Below are positions 1-8,975 of a DNA stretch of 64,000 nt, piece by piece. The stretch spans positions 620,001 to 684,000 of the forward strand of contig NZ_JACVAJ010000001.1 of the NCBI RefSeq assembly GCF_014851815.1, in the 5' to 3' direction. The stretch's first letter is position 1. Every line of letters begins with the position of its first letter. The translations under genes and the position numbers were made by a program. The notes under the pieces are model-generated. The model did no database searches. It saw only the letters and a program-made list of their open reading frames with translations, and was not told the DNA's origin. The stretch comes from Pseudoxanthomonas sp. PXM01 (GTDB lineage Bacteria > Pseudomonadota > Gammaproteobacteria > Xanthomonadales > Xanthomonadaceae).

Positions 1-262
1 GACGCGGCCTGCGCACGCCGGCCCCTCGACCACCACTCCGTCACTCTCGCAAGCAGCGGCACGCGCACCGGCCCTTTTCGCATGTTCGATCTCATGCCAT
101 CGGCCGCGTAACGGAAATCTTTAGCGATCTTTACGGCGGCTTCGCACGCTCGCGATGTTCATGAATCGTGGTGCCGCGAGGTCACGCGATGTTGATCCCC
201 GGTGCGCCACGGTGGAGCTCCGGAAGGCGGCTCGCCCTCCCCCCTGCCAAAGAGGAGTTCCC
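1..262. other. Unassigned left edge and leader of the first gene
   Basis: A short frame is open from base 1 to a TAA at 109-111, but it has no start inside the window and no recognisable motif. It could be the tail of an upstream gene or chance. The last bases before 263 hold the AGAGGAG ribosome-binding site of the next gene. I see nothing else supportable. Confidence 0.4.
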
Positions 263-718
263 ATGAATACGCAGAAGAAGATCCAGCACAGCCTCAACGA
301 TCTGATCGAGATCGCGCGCGACGGCCACAGCTTCTACACCGAGGCCGCGGGCAAGGTGAAGGATGCGGAACTCGCATCGCTGTTCACGCGCATCGCCGGC
401 GTCAAGCAGGACATCGTGGCGCGCCTGAGCGCCACCGTCGCGGCGACCGGCGGCACGCCCGCCGAGCACGGCACGATGGTCGGCAGCATGCAGCAGTTCT
501 ACGGCAAGGTCCGCGCGGCCCTGGGCGACACCACGTACGGCTACGTCGCCGAGCTCGAGGAATCCGAGGACCGCCTGCTCAAGGCCTTCAACGAAACCAT
601 CAGCGACGACGACACCCCGGCCGCCGCGCGTGCGGAAGCGCAGGCTCTGCTGCCCAGCGTGCGCGAATGCCACAACGTGATGCGCGATCGCAAGCAGGTA
701 TTGAAGCGCGCCAGCTGA
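263..718 (+). CDS. DUF2383 / PA2169-type four-helix-bundle protein
   Basis: A 151-residue soluble protein, predicted almost all alpha-helical. It resembles the PA2169/DUF2383 group, which has a ferritin-like four-helix-bundle fold and often occurs among stress genes. The start at 263 is chosen over upstream in-frame starts because AGAGGAG lies 6-12 bases before it and family similarity begins there (MNTQKKIQHSLNDLI). Helices carry acidic and aromatic positions (EIARDG, FYTEAAGK, ELEESEDR). I do not see the paired ExxH motifs of a di-iron centre, so metal binding is unproven. The gene faces the ligD unit and ends in a hairpin shared by both strands. The family call is fairly safe; the function is unknown. 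Confidence 0.75.
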   Translation: MNTQKKIQHSLNDLIEIARDGHSFYTEAAGKVKDAELASLFTRIAGVKQDIVARLSATVAATGGTPAEHGTMVGSMQQFYGKVRAALGDTTYGYVAELEESEDRLLKAFNETISDDDTPAAARAEAQALLPSVRECHNVMRDRKQVLKRAS

Positions 719-743
719 GCCAGTTGGCATGCGCTACAGAAAC

Positions 744-767
744 GAAGCCCCGCTCTGGCGGGGCTTC
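744..767. terminator. Bidirectional intrinsic terminator-like hairpin
   Basis: A perfect 10-bp stem (GAAGCCCCGC / GCGGGGCTTC) with a TCTG loop lies between the convergent DUF2383 gene and ligD. The following T-run is weak, but the position suits termination of both transcripts. Confidence 0.65.
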
Positions 768-812
768 TTGCTGGCGACGCATGGCCTGCCTGTTCGCGGC
801 AGCCAGGAAACC

Positions 813-3347
813 TCAGCGGGATTTCGCCCGTTTGCGCGCGCCCTGGGTCAGCCTCGCCGCGACCGCTGCGAGATCCTGCTTCCCGCGCATGTAGTCGCCC
901 CACGGATGTTCGCCGATGCGCGCCATGCGGCGCGGCGCGGAGGCCAGCGTGTAGGCATCGCCTCCCTTGATGCGTCCCAGCTCTTCCCAGCGCAGGGGCA
1001 TCGCCACCGGGGCACCGTCGCGTGCCCGCAGCGAGAACGAGGCCACGCTCGTCGCACCGCGTCCGTTGCGCAGGTAGTCGATGAAAATGCGACCCTTGCG
1101 GAACTTCTTCGTCGCGGTCGCGACATACGCCAACGGCTCGGCGGCCGCCATCGACTCGGCGAAGGCATGTGCGAAATCCTTCGCCTGCGTCCACGGACAT
1201 GCGGGCTTCAACGGCACCACCACGTGCAGGCCCTTGCCGCCGGACGTACGCACGTAAGACGTCAATCCCAGCCCGCGCAGGCGCTTGCGGACCAGCCGTG
1301 CCGCGTCCACCACGCGTGCCCATGCCACGTCCGGGCCGGGATCGAGGTCGAAGACGATGCGGTCAGCCCGGTCGGGCGTCTCCGCCCGGGCGCCCCACGG
1401 ATGGAACTCGAGCGCATTGAACTGCGCGAGTTCCAGCAGGCCGGTCTCATCGCGCACCACCAGATAGTCCGCGCGTGCGCCGCCCTCTTCCTCCAGCGGC
1501 ACCACGTCCATCTGCTCCATGCCCGGCGTATGGTGTTTCTGGAAGAAACACGGCCGCCCCGCGCCCTGTGGGCAGCGAACGATGGACAGGGGGCGGCCTT
1601 CGATCTCGGGCAGCAGCCAGCGCGCCATCGCGTGGTAATAGTCGAAGACCTGTTGCTTGGTGATGCCGCTGTCGGGGAAGACGACACGCTCGGGATGCGT
1701 CAGTTCCACGCCGTCGGGGGCCTTTGAAGCACGGCGTGAGTCAGGCATGGCGGATACGCTCCGTGGAGGCAATGGATCGCGCAGGTCGGCCGCGCGCTTG
1801 TCGCGACGGATCGTCTTCAGCGAAGGCTGCCGCAACAGGCCCTGGTTGCCCAGGCCATGGTGGAAGACCTCCGCCACCAGCGTGGGCGCAACCCATCGGG
1901 CACGGCGCAGTTCCGGATCGTCGATCTCCACGCGTGCGGTGGGGGTGCTGCGGGCACGCGGCGCCAACTGTGCCGCCAGCGTCCCCAGCAGCTCGCGGCT
2001 GAAACCGGTGCCCACGCGGCCCGCGTAACGCCAGCCACGTGCACCCTCTGGCGCCGCCAGCAACAGCGCACCCAGGCCGCTGCGGCTGCCCTTCGGCGCG
2101 GTGTAACCGACGACCGCGAATTCGTCGGAAGCGCGCTGTTTGATCTTACGCCAGGCATCGCCGCGACCGGCGTGATACGGCGCATCGGCACGCTTGCTGA
2201 TGATGCCCTCCAGTCCGCGCTCCAGTGCCAGCGCCAGCGCTTCGTCGCCGCGCCCGACGATATGCGAGCTGTACACCAGCCGGTCGGGCGGCGACTTCAG
2301 GATTTCGGCCAGCAGCGCCTTGCGCTGGTACTGCGGGCTGCGGGCCAGGTCCACGCCATCGACCTGCAGGATGTCGAACAGCACGTACGACAGCGCCGCC
2401 TGCTTCTCGCCGGACAGGGTGGCCTGCAGCAGGCCGAAGTCCTCCTGCCGTCCGCCCCCTGCCACCAGTTCGCCATCGAGCACCGCATCATCCAAGGCGA
2501 GCGCTTCGAGGGCCGCGACGATCTCGGGCGCCTTCGCGGTCCATTCGATCTCATTGCGCGACCACAGCCTGGCCCTGCCCTTCGCGATCTGGGCGATCAG
2601 TCGATACCCGTCCCACTTGGCCTCATGCAGCCATGTATCGCCCTGGGGAACGTGTTCCTGCAGTTTCGCGAGCTGCGGCGTGCGGAAGCCGGGACGGTGG
2701 CGGGTCGCGCGCGCGCCATCCAGCCGCGCCGCACGCCGCGCCCAACGCTCGGTCCCGGGCGAGGCGACGACGGCACGCTGGCGTACCTTGCGCAACGGTG
2801 GCGCGGACTTCCCGCCCACGGGCGTCACGTCCTGCAGCAGGTCGTCGGCCTCCTGCGTGCCGGCGAAATCGTCGCGCTCCTTGAACAGCAGCCACTGCGG
2901 TTGGCGCGCCTGCCTGTGCGTCCGGACCAGATGCCAGCCGCCCTTGAGCTTGTCGCCGAACATGCGGAAGCGCAGATGGCCCTTGGCGAGTTGCGCTTCG
3001 GCATCGCCGTCGGTCGTCCACAGGCCACGGTCGAAGGTAGCGACGTGGCCACCGCCGTACTGCCCCTTCGGAATGTCGCCCTCGAAGTCGGCATAGTCGA
3101 TCGGGTGGTCCTCGACCTCGGCAGCCAGCCGCTTCACGTCCGGGTCGAAACTGGGGCCCTTGGGCACGGCCCAGCTCTTCAGCGTGTCGCCGACCTGCAG
3201 GCGGAAATCGTAGTGGCGGTGGCTGGCGTGATGCAGCTGGACCACGAAGATGGGTCGTTTGCCGCGCACGCGGCGCCCATCCGACGCCGGTTCCGGCGTG
3301 CGGTCGAAACGACGCTTGCGGCGGTATTCCTGCAGGCTCATCGGCAT
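813..3347 (-). CDS. ligD: Multifunctional NHEJ DNA ligase LigD
   Basis: 844 residues in the Pseudomonas-type order phosphoesterase, ligase, polymerase. The phosphoesterase domain (about residues 10-170) has the histidine-rich HHASHRHYDFRL segment. The ATP-dependent ligase domain (about 220-520) has the adenylation motif EAKWDGYR with lysine 244. The polymerase/primase domain (about 545-830) begins near VELTHPERVVFP and holds the DLDPG motif. With Ku it processes, fills in and seals double-strand breaks. It is the last gene of a leftward unit with Ku and a GIY-YIG-like protein, 63 bases after the latter. A second ATG two codons in (3341) is an equally possible start. Length and domains look intact. 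Confidence 0.96.
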   Translation of the reverse strand: MPMSLQEYRRKRRFDRTPEPASDGRRVRGKRPIFVVQLHHASHRHYDFRLQVGDTLKSWAVPKGPSFDPDVKRLAAEVEDHPIDYADFEGDIPKGQYGGGHVATFDRGLWTTDGDAEAQLAKGHLRFRMFGDKLKGGWHLVRTHRQARQPQWLLFKERDDFAGTQEADDLLQDVTPVGGKSAPPLRKVRQRAVVASPGTERWARRAARLDGARATRHRPGFRTPQLAKLQEHVPQGDTWLHEAKWDGYRLIAQIAKGRARLWSRNEIEWTAKAPEIVAALEALALDDAVLDGELVAGGGRQEDFGLLQATLSGEKQAALSYVLFDILQVDGVDLARSPQYQRKALLAEILKSPPDRLVYSSHIVGRGDEALALALERGLEGIISKRADAPYHAGRGDAWRKIKQRASDEFAVVGYTAPKGSRSGLGALLLAAPEGARGWRYAGRVGTGFSRELLGTLAAQLAPRARSTPTARVEIDDPELRRARWVAPTLVAEVFHHGLGNQGLLRQPSLKTIRRDKRAADLRDPLPPRSVSAMPDSRRASKAPDGVELTHPERVVFPDSGITKQQVFDYYHAMARWLLPEIEGRPLSIVRCPQGAGRPCFFQKHHTPGMEQMDVVPLEEEGGARADYLVVRDETGLLELAQFNALEFHPWGARAETPDRADRIVFDLDPGPDVAWARVVDAARLVRKRLRGLGLTSYVRTSGGKGLHVVVPLKPACPWTQAKDFAHAFAESMAAAEPLAYVATATKKFRKGRIFIDYLRNGRGATSVASFSLRARDGAPVAMPLRWEELGRIKGGDAYTLASAPRRMARIGEHPWGDYMRGKQDLAAVAARLTQGARKRAKSR

Positions 3348-3410
3348 CCTCGACTACGCCTGTTATGCCGCGCGCGCCGTCAACGGCACGTGCAAGAACG
3401 GACACGTCCT

Positions 3411-4040
3411 TCAGCGCGGCGCCAGCGTATTGCGCATCAACCAGGCCTGCAGCGCCGGAGATACGGCATCGTCCAGCGGCACCCCGACCACCGCATAAGC
3501 GTCCAGTGCATCCCGCAAGGCGGCCAGCGGCAGCCACGCCGTGGCGGAGGGCCACGCCTCGGGCGTGCCATAGCGCGCGATCGCCGCCTGTTCACCGGCG
3601 TCCAGCCCGTCGCGCCCGGCCCGAAGGCGTTGCGCGACCCAATCGCGCAGCGGCGCGTGCACGACGAACCCTTGCAGGACCAGGTCATCGCGTACACCCT
3701 CCAGCACCGTCAGCGCGCCACGGAACCATTCGGTATGCCCGGCCGCCTTCGCCGGCACCTGCAACGGCGGCGGCGCGAGATGCTCGCGCAGCACGCGCTT
3801 CCAGCGGGTTTCCCAACTGCGCGCCTCGCGCACGCTGCCGGCCTCGGCCAGCCAACCGCGGTCGAGGTCGAAGAATTCGTACCAGCGCGGCGAGAACGCC
3901 CGCATGCGCGCCAGGGGATCGGTGGCGATGCCCAGCTTGGCGTGGTCTTCGTAGGCGCAGGGCAGCACGTACAGGCATGCGCGTCCGCTGGCCCCGGTGC
4001 CGACGCCGTCCACCGGCACGATGCGGCGCCCGCCCGCCAT
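3411..4040 (-). CDS. GIY-YIG-like protein between ku and ligD
   Basis: 209 residues of uncertain function. The N-terminal half reads like a degenerate GIY-YIG/T5orf172 domain: CLYVLP (residues 22-27) at the GIY position, KLGIA (35-39) at the YIG position, then ARMRAF with a conserved-type arginine and a glutamate in SWETRWK. The C-terminal half is helical and unrecognised. The start lies 3 bases after the ku stop, so the two are almost certainly co-transcribed, with ligD next. The location suggests an accessory role in end processing, but this is inference; catalytic competence is not established because the motif is degenerate. Confidence 0.6.
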   Translation of the reverse strand: MAGGRRIVPVDGVGTGASGRACLYVLPCAYEDHAKLGIATDPLARMRAFSPRWYEFFDLDRGWLAEAGSVREARSWETRWKRVLREHLAPPPLQVPAKAAGHTEWFRGALTVLEGVRDDLVLQGFVVHAPLRDWVAQRLRAGRDGLDAGEQAAIARYGTPEAWPSATAWLPLAALRDALDAYAVVGVPLDDAVSPALQAWLMRNTLAPR

Positions 4041-4043
4041 GGA

Positions 4044-4964
4044 TCAGCGCGAGGCCGCCTTGCGTGCGCGCTTGGCGGGCGCCTTCTTCGCGGTCTTGGC
4101 GGCCTTCTTTGCTGCCTTCCTGGCGGGCGCTTTCTTCGCCGCCGCCTTCTTGGCCGGCGTACGCTTCTTGCTGTCCAGGCTCTTCTGCAGCAGCGCCATG
4201 AAGTCCACCACGTTGGTGGCGGTGTCCTCGCGCTCGGCCGCCTCTTCGTCCACGATCTTCGTGGTGGCGCCCCGGGCCTTGATGCGCTTCTTGATGATCG
4301 CCTCCAGGCGCTTGCGGAACTCGTCCTGGTAATCGTCGGGCTTCCACGTCGCCGACATCGAGCCGATCAGCGTCTCGGCCATCTCGCGCTCCTTGGCGGT
4401 GATGCGGTAGTCGCTCGCCTTGCCGCCAGGCAGCTTGTACTCCTCCGGGTCCACCAGTTCCTGCGGATAGCGCAGCATCATCAGCACCAGCGCATCGCCC
4501 TCCGGCACCACCGCGCACAGGTACTCGCGCGTGCGGATCACCACCCGCGCCACGCCCACCTTGCCGGTGCGTTCCAGCGTGTCGCGCAACAGCACGTAGC
4601 CCTTCTCCGCCTTCTTGCCCGGCACCAGGATGTAAGGCTTCTCGAAGAAGCGCAGGCCGATCGCATCGCGGTCGACGAACGCCTCCACGTCCACCGATTC
4701 ATGAGTCTGCGGCGCGGCCGAGGCGATGTCCTCCTTCTCGACGACCACGTAGCTGCCCTTGTCGTACTCGAAGGCCTTGACGATGTCCTTCCATGGCACT
4801 TCCTCGCCGGTGTCGGCGTTGACGCGCTCGAAGCGGATGGGCTTCCTGTCGCGGGAGTCGAGCATGCGGAAGCTGATGTCCACCTTGCGCTCGCCGGACA
4901 TCAGCGAGACGGGGACGTTGAGGAGGCCGAACGACAGCGTGCCGGTCCAGATGGGGCGAGCCAT
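4044..4964 (-). CDS. ku: Bacterial Ku DNA end-binding protein
   Basis: 306 residues. Begins MARPIWTGTLSFGLLNVPV, the hallmark Ku start, followed by the Ku core ring (about residues 1-255), which forms the homodimer that threads onto DNA ends. The C-terminal tail (about 262-306) is a run of lysine-, alanine- and arginine-rich repeats (KKAAAKKAPARK type), the extended basic tail known from several bacterial Kus that helps DNA binding and LigD recruitment. It is transcribed with the GIY-YIG-like gene and ligD, giving a complete two-component NHEJ locus. The start is supported by the family's conserved N-terminus. Confidence 0.97.
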   Translation of the reverse strand: MARPIWTGTLSFGLLNVPVSLMSGERKVDISFRMLDSRDRKPIRFERVNADTGEEVPWKDIVKAFEYDKGSYVVVEKEDIASAAPQTHESVDVEAFVDRDAIGLRFFEKPYILVPGKKAEKGYVLLRDTLERTGKVGVARVVIRTREYLCAVVPEGDALVLMMLRYPQELVDPEEYKLPGGKASDYRITAKEREMAETLIGSMSATWKPDDYQDEFRKRLEAIIKKRIKARGATTKIVDEEAAEREDTATNVVDFMALLQKSLDSKKRTPAKKAAAKKAPARKAAKKAAKTAKKAPAKRARKAASR

Positions 4965-5045
4965 GGCGTGCCTGCGGGGACGGAGGGGCAGCCATCGTGT
5001 GCAGCCAGGACGGAAACGGATGTGAAGGCATCCGCAGCACGCGGA

Positions 5046-5312
5046 TCAGCGCAGCTGGCTGTCCTTGCTGCCGCGCCGGTTGTACAGGCCGGCGCCCTGC
5101 TCTTCCTGGTCGGCCGCTTCCTGGCAGTCCACGCACAGGCGCACGCCCGGCACGGCCTTCCGGCGCGCCACCGGAATCGGTTTATCGCATTCCTCGCAGT
5201 GCGTCAGGCTTGGCCCCTTGGGCAACGCGCGGCGTGCGCGCTCGATGCCGTCCTTGACGGTCGCATCGATCTGGTCCTGCACGGCGCCATCGCCGGCCCA
5301 TCCGGTTGCCAT
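5046..5312 (-). CDS. DksA/TraR-type C4 zinc-finger protein (YbiI-like)
   Basis: 88 residues. The C-terminal half carries a four-cysteine zinc site, CEEC and CVDC about 20 residues apart, followed by the helix QEAADQEE, as in the short YbiI/TraR branch of the DksA family. These proteins lack most of the long DksA coiled coil, so binding in the RNA polymerase secondary channel is only an inference. It is the first gene of the leftward cluster, 81 bases before ku, and might be co-transcribed with the NHEJ genes. Confidence 0.85.
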   Translation of the reverse strand: MATGWAGDGAVQDQIDATVKDGIERARRALPKGPSLTHCEECDKPIPVARRKAVPGVRLCVDCQEAADQEEQGAGLYNRRGSKDSQLR

Positions 5313-5388
5313 GGTGGTCTCCTCGCGGATCGCGGTTGCCGGGACAGCTTACGCCGCCGCCGGCAACGGGTTACTCACGAACAGGAAT

Positions 5389-5405
5389 GGGGCCGATGCG
5401 GCCCC
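5389..5405 (-). terminator. Hairpin after the M14-like peptidase gene
   Basis: A GC-only 7-bp stem (GGGGCCG / CGGCCCC) with a 3-base loop lies 4 bases past the stop of the leftward peptidase gene. No strong U-run follows, so it may be a processing hairpin or a weak terminator. Confidence 0.45.
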
Positions 5406-5408
5406 GCT

Positions 5409-6335
5409 TCAACCGTGCGCCAGCGCGTAGTCGATCGCCGCCACCACCGCCGCCACCTGTGCGTCGTTGCACTGCTGCGGGGTGGCCTTGGGACTGTCCG
5501 GGTAGACCTCGGTGATGGTGGTGTAGCGCGCCTCGGTGATGCCGGTGCACAGACCCAGCGACGTCACCGGGTACTCGATCACGCCTTCGGCGACGACCGG
5601 CGAACCGATGATCTCCCCCTGCGCATCGGCCGGCGCGATATGCGTCACCGCAGCGACGGCGGCGATCACCGCCCGCTGGAAATCCGGCTGCCGACGCTCG
5701 CTGTCGTCCACCAGGTAGAAGCCGTCCGGAATCTCGCCGGGCTCGTACGGCTTGCCGTCGCGCGCCGCCAGCGCGGGACGGAACTCGCTCTCGTCGCTGT
5801 CGGTGGTCTCGTGCAGGTCGATGTGCATCAGCACACGGTCCTTCAGCGGCGCGACCAGCGCGATCAACGCCGCGGATTCCTGTGCGGGGCTGTCGGCACG
5901 GAACGAGCGGTTCGGGTCCAGCGCATCGGCGTTCCAGCGGTGGATGCGTTCATAACCCCACGGGCTGACGCACGGCGCGACCAGCAGATTGGCCTTGCCC
6001 GCGTAGTCGCCGGCGCGTTGTTCGAGGAACTGCAGGGCGCCGTGCACGCCGCTGGTCTCGTAGCCGTGCACACCGCCGGTCACCAGCATCGTGGGCAGCG
6101 CCTCGTCCCAGCCGCGACTGCGCACGGCGAACAGCGGATAGGTCTCGCCGGGGCCGTAATCGAGGGTGCCGTATGGTTGTACGTCGAAACGCTCACGCAG
6201 CGCGTCGATCGCGACGACGACATCGTCCACGTACCGGCGGCGCACGCGCTGCTGCGCGCGCCACTGCGCCTTTTCCGCCGCGCTCCAGGGCTGGCCCGGG
6301 GTGCCGATGGGATGGAAGCGGTCGAACGTGGTCAT
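5409..6335 (-). CDS. M14-family metallocarboxypeptidase-like protein
   Basis: 308 residues, no signal peptide. The zinc-site pattern of M14 carboxypeptidases and aspartoacylases is visible: GGVHGYE supplies the HxxE pair, followed by LVAPCVSPWGYER and DPNR, and then HIDLHETTD with the third histidine. The start MTTFDRFHP is preferred; an upstream in-frame ATG at 6395 would add 20 unlikely residues. The substrate, a C-terminal amino acid or an N-acyl group, cannot be told from sequence. It is divergent from the methyltransferase gene at 6458. Confidence 0.78.
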   Translation of the reverse strand: MTTFDRFHPIGTPGQPWSAAEKAQWRAQQRVRRRYVDDVVVAIDALRERFDVQPYGTLDYGPGETYPLFAVRSRGWDEALPTMLVTGGVHGYETSGVHGALQFLEQRAGDYAGKANLLVAPCVSPWGYERIHRWNADALDPNRSFRADSPAQESAALIALVAPLKDRVLMHIDLHETTDSDESEFRPALAARDGKPYEPGEIPDGFYLVDDSERRQPDFQRAVIAAVAAVTHIAPADAQGEIIGSPVVAEGVIEYPVTSLGLCTGITEARYTTITEVYPDSPKATPQQCNDAQVAAVVAAIDYALAHG

Positions 6336-6457
6336 GGCAATCGCGGCAGCAGAACAAGGGGTCCGCACTATACCAGTGGGGTCCACAGCGCCCACTGGAC
6401 TGTCTTCTGCGCACCAACGCGGCGAAAATGCCGGGACATTCCCTGCACGAACGCCCG

Positions 6458-7300
6458 ATGCCCCGCTACACCGGTCCCCTGCTCACCCGCGATACCGCCA
6501 CTGCCCTGCTCGCCGCCCGCGAGCGCGGGGAGGAACGCTGGACGGGCTCGCTCGATCTCGGCCGTTCGCAGGGCGACGCACGCCTGGAAGCCGACCGCTG
6601 GGACTGGGGCGGCGTCGCCTATCCGTATCCCGGCAAGCTCAAGGACCGCACGCTGTACTGGTGGGACGGCGAGGACTTCGAACCGGTATCGCGCTACCAG
6701 GGTTCGCTGATCAAGCTGGTGCCGACCGAATGGGGCGTACCCACCTTCGAGATCGACGGCATCAAGATGCTGCCGACCTCGAAGGAATCCCCGCTCGACG
6801 ACGCGAAGCGCAAGGTCGCGCTGGTCGAGCCGCGCGGCAAGACCGTGCTGGATACCTGCGGCGGGCTGGGCTACTTCGCCGCCTGCTGTCTCGATGCCGG
6901 TGCCGCCCGCATCGTGTCGTTCGAGAAGAACGCCGACGTGCTGTGGCTACGCACGGTGAATCCCTGGTCGCCGGATCCGGACAGCGCCGACGCCGGCGGC
7001 CGGCTGCAGCTCATCCATGCCGACGTGTCGCAGGCGATCGCAGGGATACCGACGGCATCCGTCGACGCGCTGCTGCACGACCCGCCGCGCTTCGGCATCG
7101 CCGGCGAGCTGTACTCGCAGGCGTTCTACGACCAGCTCGCACGCGTCCTCCGCCGGGGCGGCACCCTGTTCCACTACACCGGCAGCCCCAACAAGCTGAC
7201 CACCGGACGCGACGTGCCCGGCGAGGTAGCCAAACGTCTGGAGAAGGCCGGTTTCAAGGCGCAACGGGCGCTGGATGGCGTGGTGGCCGTGCGCCGCTGA
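6458..7300 (+). CDS. Class I SAM-dependent methyltransferase
   Basis: 280 residues. A Rossmann-type SAM site is visible: VLDTCGGLGYFA (motif I) preceded by KTVL, the acidic strand end VSFEKN (motif II), and LLHDPPRFG as motif IV. The DPPR signature resembles N- or RNA-methyltransferases of the predicted archaeal/xanthomonad type. The N-terminal region before the SAM domain is a small substrate-side module with a WWDGEDFEP stretch. ATG 6458 (MPRYTGPLL) is preferred; ATG 6428 would add ten residues. Substrate unknown. Confidence 0.78.
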   Translation: MPRYTGPLLTRDTATALLAARERGEERWTGSLDLGRSQGDARLEADRWDWGGVAYPYPGKLKDRTLYWWDGEDFEPVSRYQGSLIKLVPTEWGVPTFEIDGIKMLPTSKESPLDDAKRKVALVEPRGKTVLDTCGGLGYFAACCLDAGAARIVSFEKNADVLWLRTVNPWSPDPDSADAGGRLQLIHADVSQAIAGIPTASVDALLHDPPRFGIAGELYSQAFYDQLARVLRRGGTLFHYTGSPNKLTTGRDVPGEVAKRLEKAGFKAQRALDGVVAVRR

Positions 7301-7382
7301 CCGCGTAGAGGCCGCCTTCACGCCACCTGAGCGCGGACGGGCGCACAACGTCGCCACCGACACCCTGGGAAGGAGGCGTTCC

Positions 7383-7988
7383 ATGCACCGCACGACCCTG
7401 TTGTCCGTTGTTGTTTCGGTAGGACTGCTGGCGGCCTCGGCCGCTTGCGCACAGGACAAGAAAGCCCCGGCGATGACGCCCGAGATGCAGGCGCAGATGG
7501 AGGCCTACCAGAAGGCCGGTACGCCCGGCATCGAACACGGCAAGCTGGCCGCGATGGCGGGCAACTACGATCTGACGGTGAAGAGCTGGTATGCACCCGG
7601 TGCGCCGCCGAGCAGCGATCCCGGCACGGCGACGCGTCGCATGATCCTGGGCAACCGCGTGCTGGTGGAGGAAGTGACCTCGTCGATGATGGGCCAGCCA
7701 TTCACCGGCCAGGGCCTGCACGGCTTCGACAACGTCACCGGCAAGTACTGGGCGACCTGGAACGACAGCATGAGCACCGGCGTCATGCTCAGCGAGGGCA
7801 CCTGCGACGCGCAGCTGGCCTGTACCTACACCGGCGCGCACCACGATCCGGTGACGAAGAAGCCGCAGACCAGCCGCATGACCAGCCGCTGGACCGACAA
7901 GAGCACCGAGGTGTTCGAGATGTACGGTCCCGGCCCGGACGGCAAGGAGGTCAAGATGATGGAGATCACCTACAAGAAGCGGCCATAG
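7383..7988 (+). CDS. Secreted DUF1579 family protein
   Basis: 201 residues with a Sec signal peptide (MHRTTLLSVVVSVGLLAASAACA, cut after the small residues). The mature part has the DUF1579 pattern of a lipocalin-like beta fold: MAGNYDL, the GNRVLVEE strand, GFDNVTGKYWATWND and the terminal EVKMMEITYKKRP. It is expected in the periplasm. The start is set by GGAAGGAGG about 6 bases upstream. The gene converges on the AraC regulator with only 8 bases between them. The molecular role of DUF1579 proteins is not established. Confidence 0.85.
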   Translation: MHRTTLLSVVVSVGLLAASAACAQDKKAPAMTPEMQAQMEAYQKAGTPGIEHGKLAAMAGNYDLTVKSWYAPGAPPSSDPGTATRRMILGNRVLVEEVTSSMMGQPFTGQGLHGFDNVTGKYWATWNDSMSTGVMLSEGTCDAQLACTYTGAHHDPVTKKPQTSRMTSRWTDKSTEVFEMYGPGPDGKEVKMMEITYKKRP

Positions 7989-7996
7989 ACCCGCCT

Positions 7997-8974
7997 CTAG
8001 GCGTGCGCGGCCTGTCCCGTATCGGCCAGGCTGCGTCGCCATGCCGCGGGCGGCTGGCCGTATTCGCGCCGGAACGCGCGACTGAACGAGGTGTCGTTCT
8101 GGTAGCCGACTTCTTCGGCCACACGCGACAGCGGGGCATTGCTGCGACGAAGCAGGTTGGCCGCCATCACCATCCGCCACTGCGTGAGGTACTGCATGGG
8201 CGAGGTGCCGACCAGCTGCTGGAAGCGTTCGGCGAGCACCGAGCGCGACGTACCTGCCGCGCGTGCGAGGTCCGCCAGCGTCCAGTCGTGCGCAGGACGC
8301 GCGTGCATCGCATTGAGTGCGCCACCGACGACGCGGTCGCCCAGTCCGGCCAGCCAGCCGGCATGGCCCTCGCTCTGCTGGACGTGCTGGCGCAGCATCT
8401 CGATGAACAGCAGTTCGGCCAGCTTCGCGAGCAGGCCGTTGCCGCCCGGCCGAGGCGACGTCGATTCGGCCAACGCATAGCGCACCGACGACTCCAGCCA
8501 AGGACCGGCATGCGTGTCGCGCAGGTTCACGCGCACGACCGGTGGCAAGCCATCCAGCAACAGGCGCGCGAGTCGCGTATCGCAGGCCAGGTAGCCGCAG
8601 ACGATGCGGGTCGGGGCGCCACCGCCGCCGTAGGCCAGCTTTCGTGGCCGGCTGGAGAACAGCTTCTTCAGGTTGGCGGCGGTGCGCGGCGGGGGCAGGC
8701 CCGGTGCGGACGCCATGCGGTGCGCGCAGCCGTTCGGAAACATCACCACATCGCCTGCGCGTACCGCGACCGGCGCGGCGCCTTCCATTTCGATCAGGCA
8801 TTCGCCTTCGGTGATCAGATGGAAGATCACGACCTGTTCGGCTGACGGATCCAGCCACGGCGCGGCCAGCGCCGCCTTCGGCGACTGGTAGCACCAGGGC
8901 GCGCTGAAGCGCGCGTTGACGAAGAACGCCCCGGACATCTGCACCACACGCAGGATCTCCGACAGCGCGTCCAT
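7997..8974 (-). CDS. AraC-family regulator with cupin sensor domain
   Basis: 325 residues. The N-terminal cupin (about residues 15-190) includes APWCYQSP, ECLIEMEG, RAGDVVMFPNGCAHRM. The C-terminal double helix-turn-helix runs over about 215-315 with WTLADLARAAGTSRSVLAERF and the second HTH containing VGYQNDTSFSRAFRREYG. The ATG lies one base after the osmC stop, so the two are translationally coupled. An earlier start at 9001 would overlap osmC and is not preferred. It probably controls the upstream osmC-like gene; the ligand is unknown. Confidence 0.9.
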   Translation of the reverse strand: MDALSEILRVVQMSGAFFVNARFSAPWCYQSPKAALAAPWLDPSAEQVVIFHLITEGECLIEMEGAAPVAVRAGDVVMFPNGCAHRMASAPGLPPPRTAANLKKLFSSRPRKLAYGGGGAPTRIVCGYLACDTRLARLLLDGLPPVVRVNLRDTHAGPWLESSVRYALAESTSPRPGGNGLLAKLAELLFIEMLRQHVQQSEGHAGWLAGLGDRVVGGALNAMHARPAHDWTLADLARAAGTSRSVLAERFQQLVGTSPMQYLTQWRMVMAANLLRRSNAPLSRVAEEVGYQNDTSFSRAFRREYGQPPAAWRRSLADTGQAAHA

Positions 8975-8975
8975 C

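Noticed and set aside
1857-6710. Very long plus-strand open frame (about 1,600 codons) opposite ligD and ku
   Set aside because: It is antisense to well-supported genes, has low-complexity Arg/Ala/Gln composition and no domain. Long shadow frames are expected at this GC content.
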